From the NCBI GenBank assembly GCA_934635225.1, contig CAKTYZ010000016.1, positions 1 to 64,000 of the forward strand: DNA of 64,000 nt, given 5' to 3'. Shown one piece after another: positions 25,685 to 40,826 of this stretch. Below the pieces are notes generated by a model, which saw nothing but the letters and a program-made list of their open reading frames with translations, searched no databases and had not been told where the DNA came from. Position numbers and translations under genes: made by a program. The first letter of the stretch is position 1. Every line of letters starts with the position of its first letter. This stretch comes from an uncultured Kiritimatiellota bacterium (lineage in GTDB: Bacteria; Verrucomicrobiota; Kiritimatiellia; RFP12; UBA1067).

Positions 25685-26896
25685 TCACGCCCTCTTAACA
25701 AGAAATAAGTACTCCGTCACCTTAAGCGAACGATTTCTCAGGTTTCGGCTACCCCGAAAAGTGTTGTATTCAATTTCAACGGGCTTAACCTCCCCTAATG
25801 TTTCAAGAAAGGCGATAAATCGATCATACGAAATAAACCCCTCTGAGCTATAGGAAATCATCAAGTAACGAGCCTTCGTCTTTCCCAAGAGTTCAAAAAA
25901 AGTCCGTTCCGCTTCACGCTTCTTGTTGTATTCGGAATGATTCCAGCCCTTTGGGATTCCACTCACGCGGCTAAGCGAAGTTGGCTCCTTGTTCTCGGCA
26001 AGAACATTGAGCATGAAATAGTTCGAGCCGTACGGATGCTGATTATAGGGCGGATCAAAATACGCAAGATCAACCTCATCGATGGTCTCAACGATTTGAT
26101 TAGTATCACCGCGCAGAACAATGCTGTCACAATCAAAGTTCGACAGCACGGGCTTATTTAACTCAACTTTTCCACATATTCTCGCCAAGGCATTCTTACC
26201 CTCACCCCCAAACTCTCCTATTCCCTGACGGTTCTTGTAGAATCCCTTGAACACACCGGATGTGTTTGGATGGATCGATGCCTCCGCAAGAAGAGGACCC
26301 ATAACCAAATTAAAATATTTAGGCGGCACGACAACATCTACCGCATGCCTCGCAGAATCGAGCAAGACTGCATTCTCATGAGTATAGAAAACTCGCTCGC
26401 CGCTTTTTATGTTTGAATCATCAAGAGATGCGTATAATCTCGTTATGACACCCGGGGAAAGATGCCCTTTCGTATAAGCCACCCATTCTCGAAAAACCTG
26501 GTCAAATTCTTTATGGTCAATGTCCGAACGGTTGGTCAAATAACATTGATTAACAGTCTGGCTATACCGCTCCAAATCGTTCGCTATAATGAGCGAAGCA
26601 TAACGCTTCATAAAACGCGATACAATGCCACTACCGGAGAACGCATCCAAAAAGGAAAGCTTTTCTTTCCCGAGTCCTCGCCGGACGAGATTGACTCCAT
26701 CGCCAATAAACTTCAAAAGCGAACGCTTATTGCCAAGATATGTCAAGATCTGCGTTGTCAGGTAGTCCTTGTTTTCTTCTTCAAGTGTGAACTCTGACGC
26801 CAAGTCGTCCGCGTGGGTAAGGCCAAGGAACATTTGCGACAAAACGACGCTCGTCGTAGCAGAGCAAAACCGCTTTCGTGTCAACTGAACACTCAT
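25685..26896 (-). CDS. D12-class N6-adenine DNA methyltransferase
   Basis: A 403-residue methyltransferase, presumably protecting the host from the adjacent EcoRI-like nuclease by methylating adenine in the same site. It has the D12/Dam-type layout: YLGNKRSLLKFI near the N-terminus, the AdoMet motif FLDAFSGSG, and the catalytic DPPYN in LAYFDPPYNQHPYGSNYF about 200 residues later. The ATG at 26896 is chosen because it forms an ATGA overlap with the potA stop (26893-26896); a longer frame would overlap potA further. The gene is AT-rich compared with potA and potB. Known EcoRI and RsrI methyltransferases are of other subclasses, so this pairing is not the classical one. Confidence 0.85.
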   Translation of the reverse strand: MSVQLTRKRFCSATTSVVLSQMFLGLTHADDLASEFTLEEENKDYLTTQILTYLGNKRSLLKFIGDGVNLVRRGLGKEKLSFLDAFSGSGIVSRFMKRYASLIIANDLERYSQTVNQCYLTNRSDIDHKEFDQVFREWVAYTKGHLSPGVITRLYASLDDSNIKSGERVFYTHENAVLLDSARHAVDVVVPPKYFNLVMGPLLAEASIHPNTSGVFKGFYKNRQGIGEFGGEGKNALARICGKVELNKPVLSNFDCDSIVLRGDTNQIVETIDEVDLAYFDPPYNQHPYGSNYFMLNVLAENKEPTSLSRVSGIPKGWNHSEYNKKREAERTFFELLGKTKARYLMISYSSEGFISYDRFIAFLETLGEVKPVEIEYNTFRGSRNLRNRSLKVTEYLFLVKRA

Positions 26897-27999
26897 TCGG
26901 CGACCTCCACCATGTAGCCATCGTCGGGATGCCACCAGACGAAGACCTCGTCATTCCAGGTGATTGGCTCCTGGTCAAGCAGGAAGCGTGAATGCGGCTT
27001 CAGTGCCGAGATGCGCAGTTGACTTGACTTCAACCAGTATTTCGTGTAAACGCCTTGGTAGACGATGTCCTTGACCACGGAAGGGAAGACATTGATCGAC
27101 GCGCCCTTCTCAGGCGTCGGCGGTGCCAACGTGACGCGAATCTTCTCAGGGCGGACGGACAGATCGACGCGCTGCCCGACCGCAAGCTTTTTGTCATTGT
27201 AGGCCTTGATCTGCGGGAAGCCCTCAATCTGAATATAGCAATAGTCACCTTCGATCGAGACAATCTCACCCGAGAAGAAGTTCGTGTCGCCAATGAAGGA
27301 CGCGACGAACCGCGTCGCCGGAGCCTCGTAGATTTGCGCAGGACCCGCGAGTTGTTCAACCATCCCTTTGTTGATGACGGCAATGCGGTCCGAGAGCGAC
27401 ATCGCCTCGCCCTGATCGTGCGTCACATAAAGGAACGTGATGCCAACCTGATCGTGAATCGTATCCAGTTCAAGAAGCATATGCTGCCGAAGCTTCAGGT
27501 CCAAAGCCGCCAGCGGTTCGTCCAGCAAGAGGACTTGCGGACGGTCCACAAGCGCACGGGCAATGGCGACACGTTGCTTCTGCCCGCCCGAAAGTTGATT
27601 CGGATACTTCCAGGCCTGATCCGAAAGCTGGATCATCTCCAGAATCTCATCCACCCGCTCCTCGATCTCGTTCTTCGGCTTCTTGGCCAGTTTGAGCGAA
27701 AAGGCAATGTTGTCCCAGACCGTCATCGTCGGGAAAAGCGCATAGTTCTGGAAGACCGTATGAACGCGACGCTGGTTCGGCGGCAAGTCCGTGATGTCCT
27801 TGCCTTCCAAATAGATGCGCCCTGAATCTGGGCGTTCAAAACCGCCCAGCATCCGCAGAAGTGTCGTCTTGCCGCAACCTGAAGGGCCGAGCAACGAAAA
27901 GAATTCGCCTTTTTTGACCGTCAGCGTGACATCGTTGACGGCCGTCAATGCGCCAAACCGTTTCGTCACATGGTCGAACACGAGAAAATCGTCTTTCAT
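26893..27999 (-). CDS. potA: Spermidine/putrescine-type ABC transporter ATP-binding protein PotA
   Basis: A 368-residue ABC ATPase with Walker A GPSGCGKTT, Q-loop VFQNYALFP, signature LSGGQKQRVAIARAL, Walker B VLLLDEP and switch VTHDQ, followed by a C-terminal TOBE-type regulatory domain (VKDIVYQGVYTKYWLK). It would power PotB-PotC polyamine import. The ATG at 27999 is used; an in-frame GTG at 28005 is possible. The strong extended -10 at 28009 places the transcript start within a few bases of either codon. The stop overlaps the methyltransferase start, so the RM genes and potBC are probably read from the potA promoter. Confidence 0.93.
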   Translation of the reverse strand: MKDDFLVFDHVTKRFGALTAVNDVTLTVKKGEFFSLLGPSGCGKTTLLRMLGGFERPDSGRIYLEGKDITDLPPNQRRVHTVFQNYALFPTMTVWDNIAFSLKLAKKPKNEIEERVDEILEMIQLSDQAWKYPNQLSGGQKQRVAIARALVDRPQVLLLDEPLAALDLKLRQHMLLELDTIHDQVGITFLYVTHDQGEAMSLSDRIAVINKGMVEQLAGPAQIYEAPATRFVASFIGDTNFFSGEIVSIEGDYCYIQIEGFPQIKAYNDKKLAVGQRVDLSVRPEKIRVTLAPPTPEKGASINVFPSVVKDIVYQGVYTKYWLKSSQLRISALKPHSRFLLDQEPITWNDEVFVWWHPDDGYMVEVAE

Positions 28000-28008
28000 T
28001 TCCACGAC

Positions 28009-28017
28009 ATTATAGCA
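28009..28017 (-). promoter_or_regulatory. Extended -10 promoter of potA
   Basis: On the minus strand TGCTATAAT occupies 28009-28017, a perfect extended -10. The -35 region (TTCCTG, about 28032) is poor, as is common with extended -10 promoters. Predicted start near 28002 is 3 nt from the ATG. Confidence 0.6.
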
Positions 28018-28079
28018 TATTTGACAGCCTGCAGGAACGGAGAAACGCGAACTTGAAAGGAATCAGTCGGGTAGACAGA

Positions 28080-28114
28080 GCGCGAGGCACGGTATGTAAT
28101 GCCGAGCCCCGCGC
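28080..28114 (-). terminator. Hairpin downstream of rpoC
   Basis: On the minus strand GCGCGGGGC and GCCTCGCGC can pair with one mismatch, with further short pairing inside, 24 nt after the rpoC stop. No U tract follows, so an intrinsic terminator is only tentative. Confidence 0.35.
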
Positions 28115-28137
28115 TTCATTCGACTCTCTCGGTTCAG

Positions 28138-32487
<4,350 letters not shown>

Positions 32488-32509
32488 GTTTTAGTTCCTT
32501 AAATGCGTT

Positions 32510-36421
<3,912 letters not shown>

Positions 36422-36545
36422 AAGCTTACCTCTATCTTAATGTGACTGAAACGTATTGAAAGCAAACGACTTCGCCAAGACAATGCCTGAAGTGTGGTAA
36501 GCGGCCACTTTGTTAACTGTACATTATCTGGAGATAATTTGACAT

Positions 36546-36575
36546 AGTATATCATATTTAGGGCCTAAGCCGCAA
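36546..36575 (-). promoter_or_regulatory. rpoBC promoter
   Basis: On the minus strand, TTGCGG (36570-36575) and TATACT (36546-36551) have an 18-bp spacer. The predicted start near 36539 leaves a leader of roughly 118 nt before rpoB, long enough for regulation, but I see no clear structure in it. The rest of 36422-36719 holds only the hairpin listed separately. Confidence 0.7.
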
Positions 36576-36600
36576 TCCCCTGGCTCTCCTTCAAGAAAAT

Positions 36601-36618
36601 TTGCATGCGCGACATGCA
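36601..36618 (-). terminator. Possible terminator of citrate synthase
   Basis: On the minus strand the 6-bp stem TGCATG/CATGCA with a 5-nt loop is followed by AATTTTCTT, about 100 nt after the citrate synthase stop. It is short for a terminator. Confidence 0.35.
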
Positions 36619-36719
36619 CAGAGGCTCCCTCAGACGGGCATGGCGTCCGAAGGGAATCTGGAAAGTGAGACCGCGTATACTTGCGATCAGCGGCAAATCC
36701 AAGCGGCGACGAGAGGCCT

Positions 36720-38069
36720 TTATCGGTCAGCCAGCCTCACGTACGCGCGCGGATGGTAAATCGGCTTGTAGGCCGGACGGATAATCGGTCCCGCATTCAC
36801 GAGTTCTTCCATTCGGTGGGCGCACCAGGATACGCAACGCGCAACAGCAAAAAGCGGCGTGTAGAGATCCCTCGGCAGCCCCAGCATATCGTAGACGAAC
36901 CCCGAATAAAGATCGACGTTCGCACAGACGTCTTCCGCGCTCGGATGGAGCTTCTTGATGACCGCCGGGCCATACTCCTCGACCATCTCAAACAAGCGCA
37001 TCTCCTCGTCGCGGCCCTTCTCGCGCGCCAGCACACGCGCCTTCTCCTTCAGCATCTGCGCACGCGGATCCGAGATCGTGTAAACAGCATGGCCGAGACC
37101 GTAGATCAGTCCCGTGCCGTCACCCGCCTTCTTGTCCGCAATGCGCTCCAAGTACTTCACCACCTCTTCGGGGTCCGTCCAATCCTTCACATTGCAGACA
37201 ATTTCGTCCATCTGGCGCATGACGCGCAGGTTCGCACCGCCATGACGCGCACCCTTCAACGAAAGAATGGATGCGGCAACCGACGAGTAAATGTCCGAAT
37301 GAGACGACGTGACGACATGTGTCGTAAAGGCCGAGTTGTTGCCGCCGCCATGCTCCGCGTGGAGGATGAGCGCAAGGTCGAGGACCTCCGCCTCCAGCTT
37401 CGTGTACCTTCCGTCCTCGCGCGTCAACATGAGGAGATTTTCCGATGTCGATTTCATCGGATCTGGGATGCGAATCATCAGAGGCCCATTGTTGTGATAA
37501 TGGTTCTTCGCCTGATAGGCATACGCGACAATCGTCGGAATCGCGCCAATGAGACCGATTGACTGACCCAGACAATGCTCCAACGAGATGTCGTCCGGAT
37601 TCTCCGCATCGAACGCGTACGCAAAAAGAATCGCACGCGCCAACGCATTCATGAGGTCTTTCGGCGGATGCTTCATGATCGCATTGTCCTTGAAGCCGTC
37701 GGACAGCTTGCGATAGGAACCGATCCTGTTCTTCCAGTCCACGAGTTCGCGCGCCGTCGGGAGGTCCCCGAAAAGGAGCAGATAGGCCGTTTCCTCATAA
37801 CCGAAGCGATGCTCGCGCTTGTCGGCCCGAACGATGTCCTTGACATTGATGCCACGATAAAAGAGTTCGCCCGGAATCGCCTTGCGCTCGCCCTCGTCCA
37901 TCATGTAGCCATGCACATTGCCAATCGTCGTCAACCCGACAAGCACGCCTGAGCCGTTGTCGTTGCGCAAACCGCGCTTTACGCCGTACTTGCGATACAA
38001 CACGGGATCGATCCAGTCGACCTTGCGAACCTTTTCGGCCTGCTTCTTCAGCCACTTCTTCTCGTCCAT
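36720..38069 (-). CDS. gltA: Citrate synthase
   Basis: This 449-residue enzyme condenses oxaloacetate and acetyl-CoA to citrate. The active-site histidines are visible in LILHAEHGGGNNSAFTTHVV (substrate His) and GLIYGLGHAVYT (GH-x-x-Y), and the catalytic aspartate region EEYGPAVIKKLHPSAEDVCANVDLYSG (NVD) is intact. The GGLLF-like N-terminus and length fit the group of citrate synthases seen in several anaerobes rather than the E. coli type; a methylcitrate synthase activity cannot be excluded. The ATG at 38069 has AGAGGA five bases upstream. The gene is monocistronic with its own promoter. Confidence 0.93.
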   Translation of the reverse strand: MDEKKWLKKQAEKVRKVDWIDPVLYRKYGVKRGLRNDNGSGVLVGLTTIGNVHGYMMDEGERKAIPGELFYRGINVKDIVRADKREHRFGYEETAYLLLFGDLPTARELVDWKNRIGSYRKLSDGFKDNAIMKHPPKDLMNALARAILFAYAFDAENPDDISLEHCLGQSIGLIGAIPTIVAYAYQAKNHYHNNGPLMIRIPDPMKSTSENLLMLTREDGRYTKLEAEVLDLALILHAEHGGGNNSAFTTHVVTSSHSDIYSSVAASILSLKGARHGGANLRVMRQMDEIVCNVKDWTDPEEVVKYLERIADKKAGDGTGLIYGLGHAVYTISDPRAQMLKEKARVLAREKGRDEEMRLFEMVEEYGPAVIKKLHPSAEDVCANVDLYSGFVYDMLGLPRDLYTPLFAVARCVSWCAHRMEELVNAGPIIRPAYKPIYHPRAYVRLADR

Positions 38070-38101
38070 TGGAATCCTCTCATCTACAGAAAACAGTGCG
38101 C

Positions 38102-38131
38102 ATTATACCGAATTGTACCCGTTCTACGCAA
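38102..38131 (-). promoter_or_regulatory. Citrate synthase promoter
   Basis: On the minus strand, TTGCGT (38126-38131) and TATAAT (38102-38107) are 18 bp apart; TG before TATAAT is displaced by one base (GGTATAAT). The predicted leader is about 26 nt and includes AGAGGA. Confidence 0.75.
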
Positions 38132-38160
38132 CCCTGAATTTTTACAAATCAGCGTTTCTC

Positions 38161-38545
38161 CTGAAGCGACGCGCGGCGAATAAGCCAGATTCTGTTCATC
38201 CCCTTGCGGGAACTCCGATCATTCATCTCAGCGATCAACCCGGAGCCTCATGCGCCCTTGTCGGGCACAACCGCACGGGCTATGCGTTCGGCCCCCTATT
38301 TGACCTTGCTCCAAGGAGGGTTTGCCCTGCACGCAGCATCTCAGCCGCGCCGGTGGTCTCTTGCACCGCCCTTTCACTATCACCGACGAGATAAAAGCCC
38401 CGTCGGCTACCTGCTCTCTGTGGCACTTTCCATCACACGGGATTGCCCCGTGCCTTCCGCCCTTGACGAACGGATCCTTCGCCCTGTGGAGTCCGGACTT
38501 TCCTCTGCCTCGCGGCAGCGATCGGTCACACGCGCGTCGCTTCAG
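38161..38545 (-). ncRNA. rnpB: RNase P RNA, bacterial type A
   Basis: This is the catalytic RNA that removes 5' leaders from tRNA precursors. The ends pair perfectly over 15 bases (CTGAAGCGACGCGCG at 38161-38175 with CGCGCGTCGCTTCAG at 38531-38545) to form P1. The near-universal GAGGAAAGTCCGGACTCC lies close to the 5' end, and ACAGAATCTGGCTTA close to the 3' end. A second conserved block (GTGCAGGGCAAACCC region) lies between. The length, about 385 nt, is normal. The 5' end is 28 bp after the stop of the zinc-ribbon gene with no clear promoter between, so it may derive from a longer transcript that includes two tRNAs. Confidence 0.95.
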
Positions 38546-38573
38546 GAGAAACTGTCAAAGAACACACGCCCGA

Positions 38574-39302
38574 TCAGGCGCGGTAGAGGATACGACCGCA
38601 CATCGTGCAGGCGACAATCCGCTGCGGCTTGCCAAACTCGCCGTTTCTCGCATTCGCGTCCGCCATCTGGCCAACGGACGGGGGCTGGACGAGATGACAA
38701 CCATCGCACACGCCGTCATGGGTCAACGAGACGACAACCGGCCAGCGCTTCGTGCGCAGACGCTCGTAGTAGAGCATGAACTTCGGGTCGGTCACGGCCT
38801 TCGCCTTCTCGACGCGCTCTTTCTGCGCCTCCTCCAACTCGGCCTTCACCGCCGCGATGCGCTCGTCAATCTCGGCGCAAAGCGCATCAACGCCACCCTT
38901 TTCAGCCTCAAACTTCGCTTCCGCATCGGCGATTCGGGCTTGTGCGCTCGGCAAGTCGTCCATCGCCGCTATCTGATTGTTCTCAGCGGCTTCAAGGTCA
39001 TGGCTGATTAGGTCGATCTGAATCGAGAAGTCCTGATACTCCTTGTTCGTCTTCAGGCCCATCTGAGTCGTCTTGAGCTCCTGAATCTTGCTTTTCAGGG
39101 CTTTGGCGTTCTCCTCAAAGCCCTTCACGCGTTCCTGTGCTTGCGCCTGATTCATCTTGGCGCTCTCAAGATCCCTTGAGACACCCGTCAGTCGCGCTGT
39201 CTCGTGAGCCTTGCGTTGCGGAAGATCCTTCAACTCAAGTTCCAGTTCGCGGATGCGCCCATCCACTTCCTGCAAATCAATCAGCGCCTCGATAATCGTC
39301 AT
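38574..39302 (-). CDS. Coiled-coil zinc-ribbon protein (CdsZ/CT398-like)
   Basis: A 242-residue protein made of a long antiparallel coiled coil (residues about 1-170, rich in Glu, Lys and Gln) and a C-terminal four-cysteine zinc ribbon: CDGCHLVQPP and CTMCGRILY. This layout matches the conserved family annotated as C4-type zinc ribbon proteins (DUF164; CT398 of Chlamydia, also called CdsZ), whose members have been linked to nucleic acid binding or secretion partners. Its exact role here is unknown. AGGTTGGCAG precedes the ATG at 39302. It sits between tRNA-His and rnpB on the same strand. Confidence 0.85.
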   Translation of the reverse strand: MTIIEALIDLQEVDGRIRELELELKDLPQRKAHETARLTGVSRDLESAKMNQAQAQERVKGFEENAKALKSKIQELKTTQMGLKTNKEYQDFSIQIDLISHDLEAAENNQIAAMDDLPSAQARIADAEAKFEAEKGGVDALCAEIDERIAAVKAELEEAQKERVEKAKAVTDPKFMLYYERLRTKRWPVVVSLTHDGVCDGCHLVQPPSVGQMADANARNGEFGKPQRIVACTMCGRILYRA

Positions 39303-39332
39303 CTGCCAACCTCTTTAGATTCCTCGGCTGGG

Positions 39333-39407
39333 GGCAGGAGACGGGACTCGAACCCGCAACCCACAGAATCACAATCTGTTGATCTAACCAATTGATCTAC
39401 TCCCGCC
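39333..39407 (-). tRNA. tRNA-His (GTG)
   Basis: The minus strand folds as a cloverleaf: acceptor GCGGGAG/CTCCTGC, D stem GATC/GATC, anticodon arm ACAGA-TTGTGAT-TCTGT giving anticodon GTG, T arm GCGGG-TTCGAGT-CCCGT. A G at position -1 opposite C73 is present, the identity mark of tRNA-His. The CCA end is not encoded in register (CCCCA follows). Confidence 0.95.
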
Positions 39408-39410
39408 AAC

Positions 39411-39486
39411 TGGAGCCAGGTAAGGGATTCGAACCCCCGACCTGCTCATTACGAATGAGCCGCACTACCAACTGTGCTAACCTGGC
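39411..39486 (-). tRNA. tRNA-Thr (CGT)
   Basis: Cloverleaf on the minus strand: acceptor GCCAGGT/ACCTGGC, anticodon stem GCTCA/TGAGC with loop TTCGTAA (anticodon CGT), T arm with GTTCGAATC, discriminator T and an encoded CCA. Three bases separate it from tRNA-His, so both are cut from one precursor. Confidence 0.96.
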
Positions 39487-39502
39487 CTGTGATTGGGTGT
39501 GA

Positions 39503-39532
39503 AGTATACCAAAACTCACCGTGTCCCGTCAA
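39503..39532 (-). promoter_or_regulatory. Promoter of the tRNA-Thr/tRNA-His operon
   Basis: On the minus strand, TTGACG (39527-39532) and TATACT (39503-39508) are 18 bp apart, with TGG before the -10 (extended). Predicted start near 39496, ten bases before tRNA-Thr. Confidence 0.8.
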
Positions 39533-39637
39533 TGGGGTATTTAGCCCTTGCTTATCTCGGATTTTCCAGGGGCAAGCGGAACCGCATGGCTTGGGTAGCG
39601 CAGAACCATGCAAAAATGATACAATTCACCTTGCGGC

Positions 39638-40810
39638 ATGAAAACACTACTTCTTTTTACAGAAGCCCTCTATTCCGGTTCGCGCGTGCCAATCCTGCGC
39701 GGAGCCAAGGAGTGCGCCCTTCAACATGACCGACAGGTTCAAGTCATCGAACTCGCGCGCGTCAACGTCTCAATCCCTCAGGTTCTCGCCTTCTGGCATG
39801 CCGAAGGCTGCCTCATCGAGGGTTCGTCCCACATCCGCCCGACTAAAGAGCTCTTCGGCGAAACCCCCATCGTCCACATCGACCCCAATGACACGATTCT
39901 CGCAGACAACCCGCCCCTGACGGTCATGAACGACAACGCCCAGATCGCCGACTACGCCGTCAAGGCCCTTTTGCGCGCCAACTGCGAACATTTCGCCTTC
40001 GTCGGCTGGTCTCGTGCAGTGAACTGGAGCGCCATCCGGCTTCAGGCCTTCCAAAACACCCTGACCTCACTTGGCAAAAGTTGCCACCTGTTTCTGGACC
40101 CATGGTCCCTAGAAGACGCCGTCGCGTTCACCTCACGGTTGCGCCCGTGGCTTCGCGAACTGCCATGCCCCTGCGGCATCTTCGCCGCGAACGACGCCGT
40201 CGCAGCCGTCGTACTGGACGCCTGCCGCGCCGCCGAACGCGCGGTTCCTGACGAAATCGCCGTCATTGGCGTTGACGACGACAGCGAGATCTGCGAAACC
40301 ACGGCCCCGACTCTCTCCAGCGTACGGCCCGACTTTCGCCGGTCCGGATATCTCGCGACGGACCTTCTTCTTCAGCGCATCGCGAACCCGGCTCGTGCGC
40401 CCGAGCATCTCCTCACGCCGCCAACAGGAGCGACCTTGCGTCAGTCCACACGGCGTCTCTCACGCAGAAGTCCGAAGATTTTGGCCGCGCTGGAACTCAT
40501 CCGGCGAGAGGCCGCCAACGGTCTCAAGGCCGCAGATGTCGTGCGGACGCTTGGGGTGTCCGAACGCCTTGCCGAGACCCGCTTCAAGGCGGCCACTGGG
40601 CATCGCATCACCGAAGAGATCACCGAAACGCGGCTGGCAAAGGTTCTGGATCTCCTGCGCACGCCCAATCAAAGCATCACCCCTATCGCCTACCTCTGCG
40701 GCTGGGAATCAGACGTCTACCTGAAACGCCTCTTCAAGGCCCGATTCGGCATGACGATGCGCGCATGGCGCAACGCCCATCTCCCTTCCGCATCTTCCAA
40801 GGGCCACTGA
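39638..40810 (+). CDS. XylR-type AraC/LacI sugar-responsive regulator
   Basis: A 390-residue regulator with an N-terminal LacI-like periplasmic-binding fold (residues about 1-275, including IFAANDAVAAVVLDACRAAERAVPDEIAVIGVDDD) and a C-terminal AraC-type double helix-turn-helix (about 285-380: AADVVRTLGVSERLAETRFKAATG; SITPIAYLCGWESDVYLKRLFKARFGMTM). The layout is that of E. coli XylR, an activator of pentose genes; the ligand here is unknown. It is one of only two plus-strand genes, 16 bp before a MATE exporter, so they probably form an operon. No Shine-Dalgarno sequence is visible. An extended -10 (TGATACAAT, ending at 39625) would start transcription about 6 nt before the ATG. Confidence 0.88.
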   Translation: MKTLLLFTEALYSGSRVPILRGAKECALQHDRQVQVIELARVNVSIPQVLAFWHAEGCLIEGSSHIRPTKELFGETPIVHIDPNDTILADNPPLTVMNDNAQIADYAVKALLRANCEHFAFVGWSRAVNWSAIRLQAFQNTLTSLGKSCHLFLDPWSLEDAVAFTSRLRPWLRELPCPCGIFAANDAVAAVVLDACRAAERAVPDEIAVIGVDDDSEICETTAPTLSSVRPDFRRSGYLATDLLLQRIANPARAPEHLLTPPTGATLRQSTRRLSRRSPKILAALELIRREAANGLKAADVVRTLGVSERLAETRFKAATGHRITEEITETRLAKVLDLLRTPNQSITPIAYLCGWESDVYLKRLFKARFGMTMRAWRNAHLPSASSKGH

Positions 40811-40826
40811 GCGCCTGAAGCCCGCC

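Noticed and set aside
24968..26896. Prophage or integrative element around the RM genes
   Set aside because: No integrase, phage genes, tRNA junction or att repeats; the insert is exactly two genes.
28021..28026. TTGACA on the plus strand near potA as a promoter
   Set aside because: It is on the strand opposite to potA and no plus-strand gene or -10 follows.
38546..38573. TTGACA just upstream of rnpB as its -35 box
   Set aside because: TTTGACAG lies only about 8-13 nt from the RNase P 5' end, so there is no room for a -10 at the right distance.
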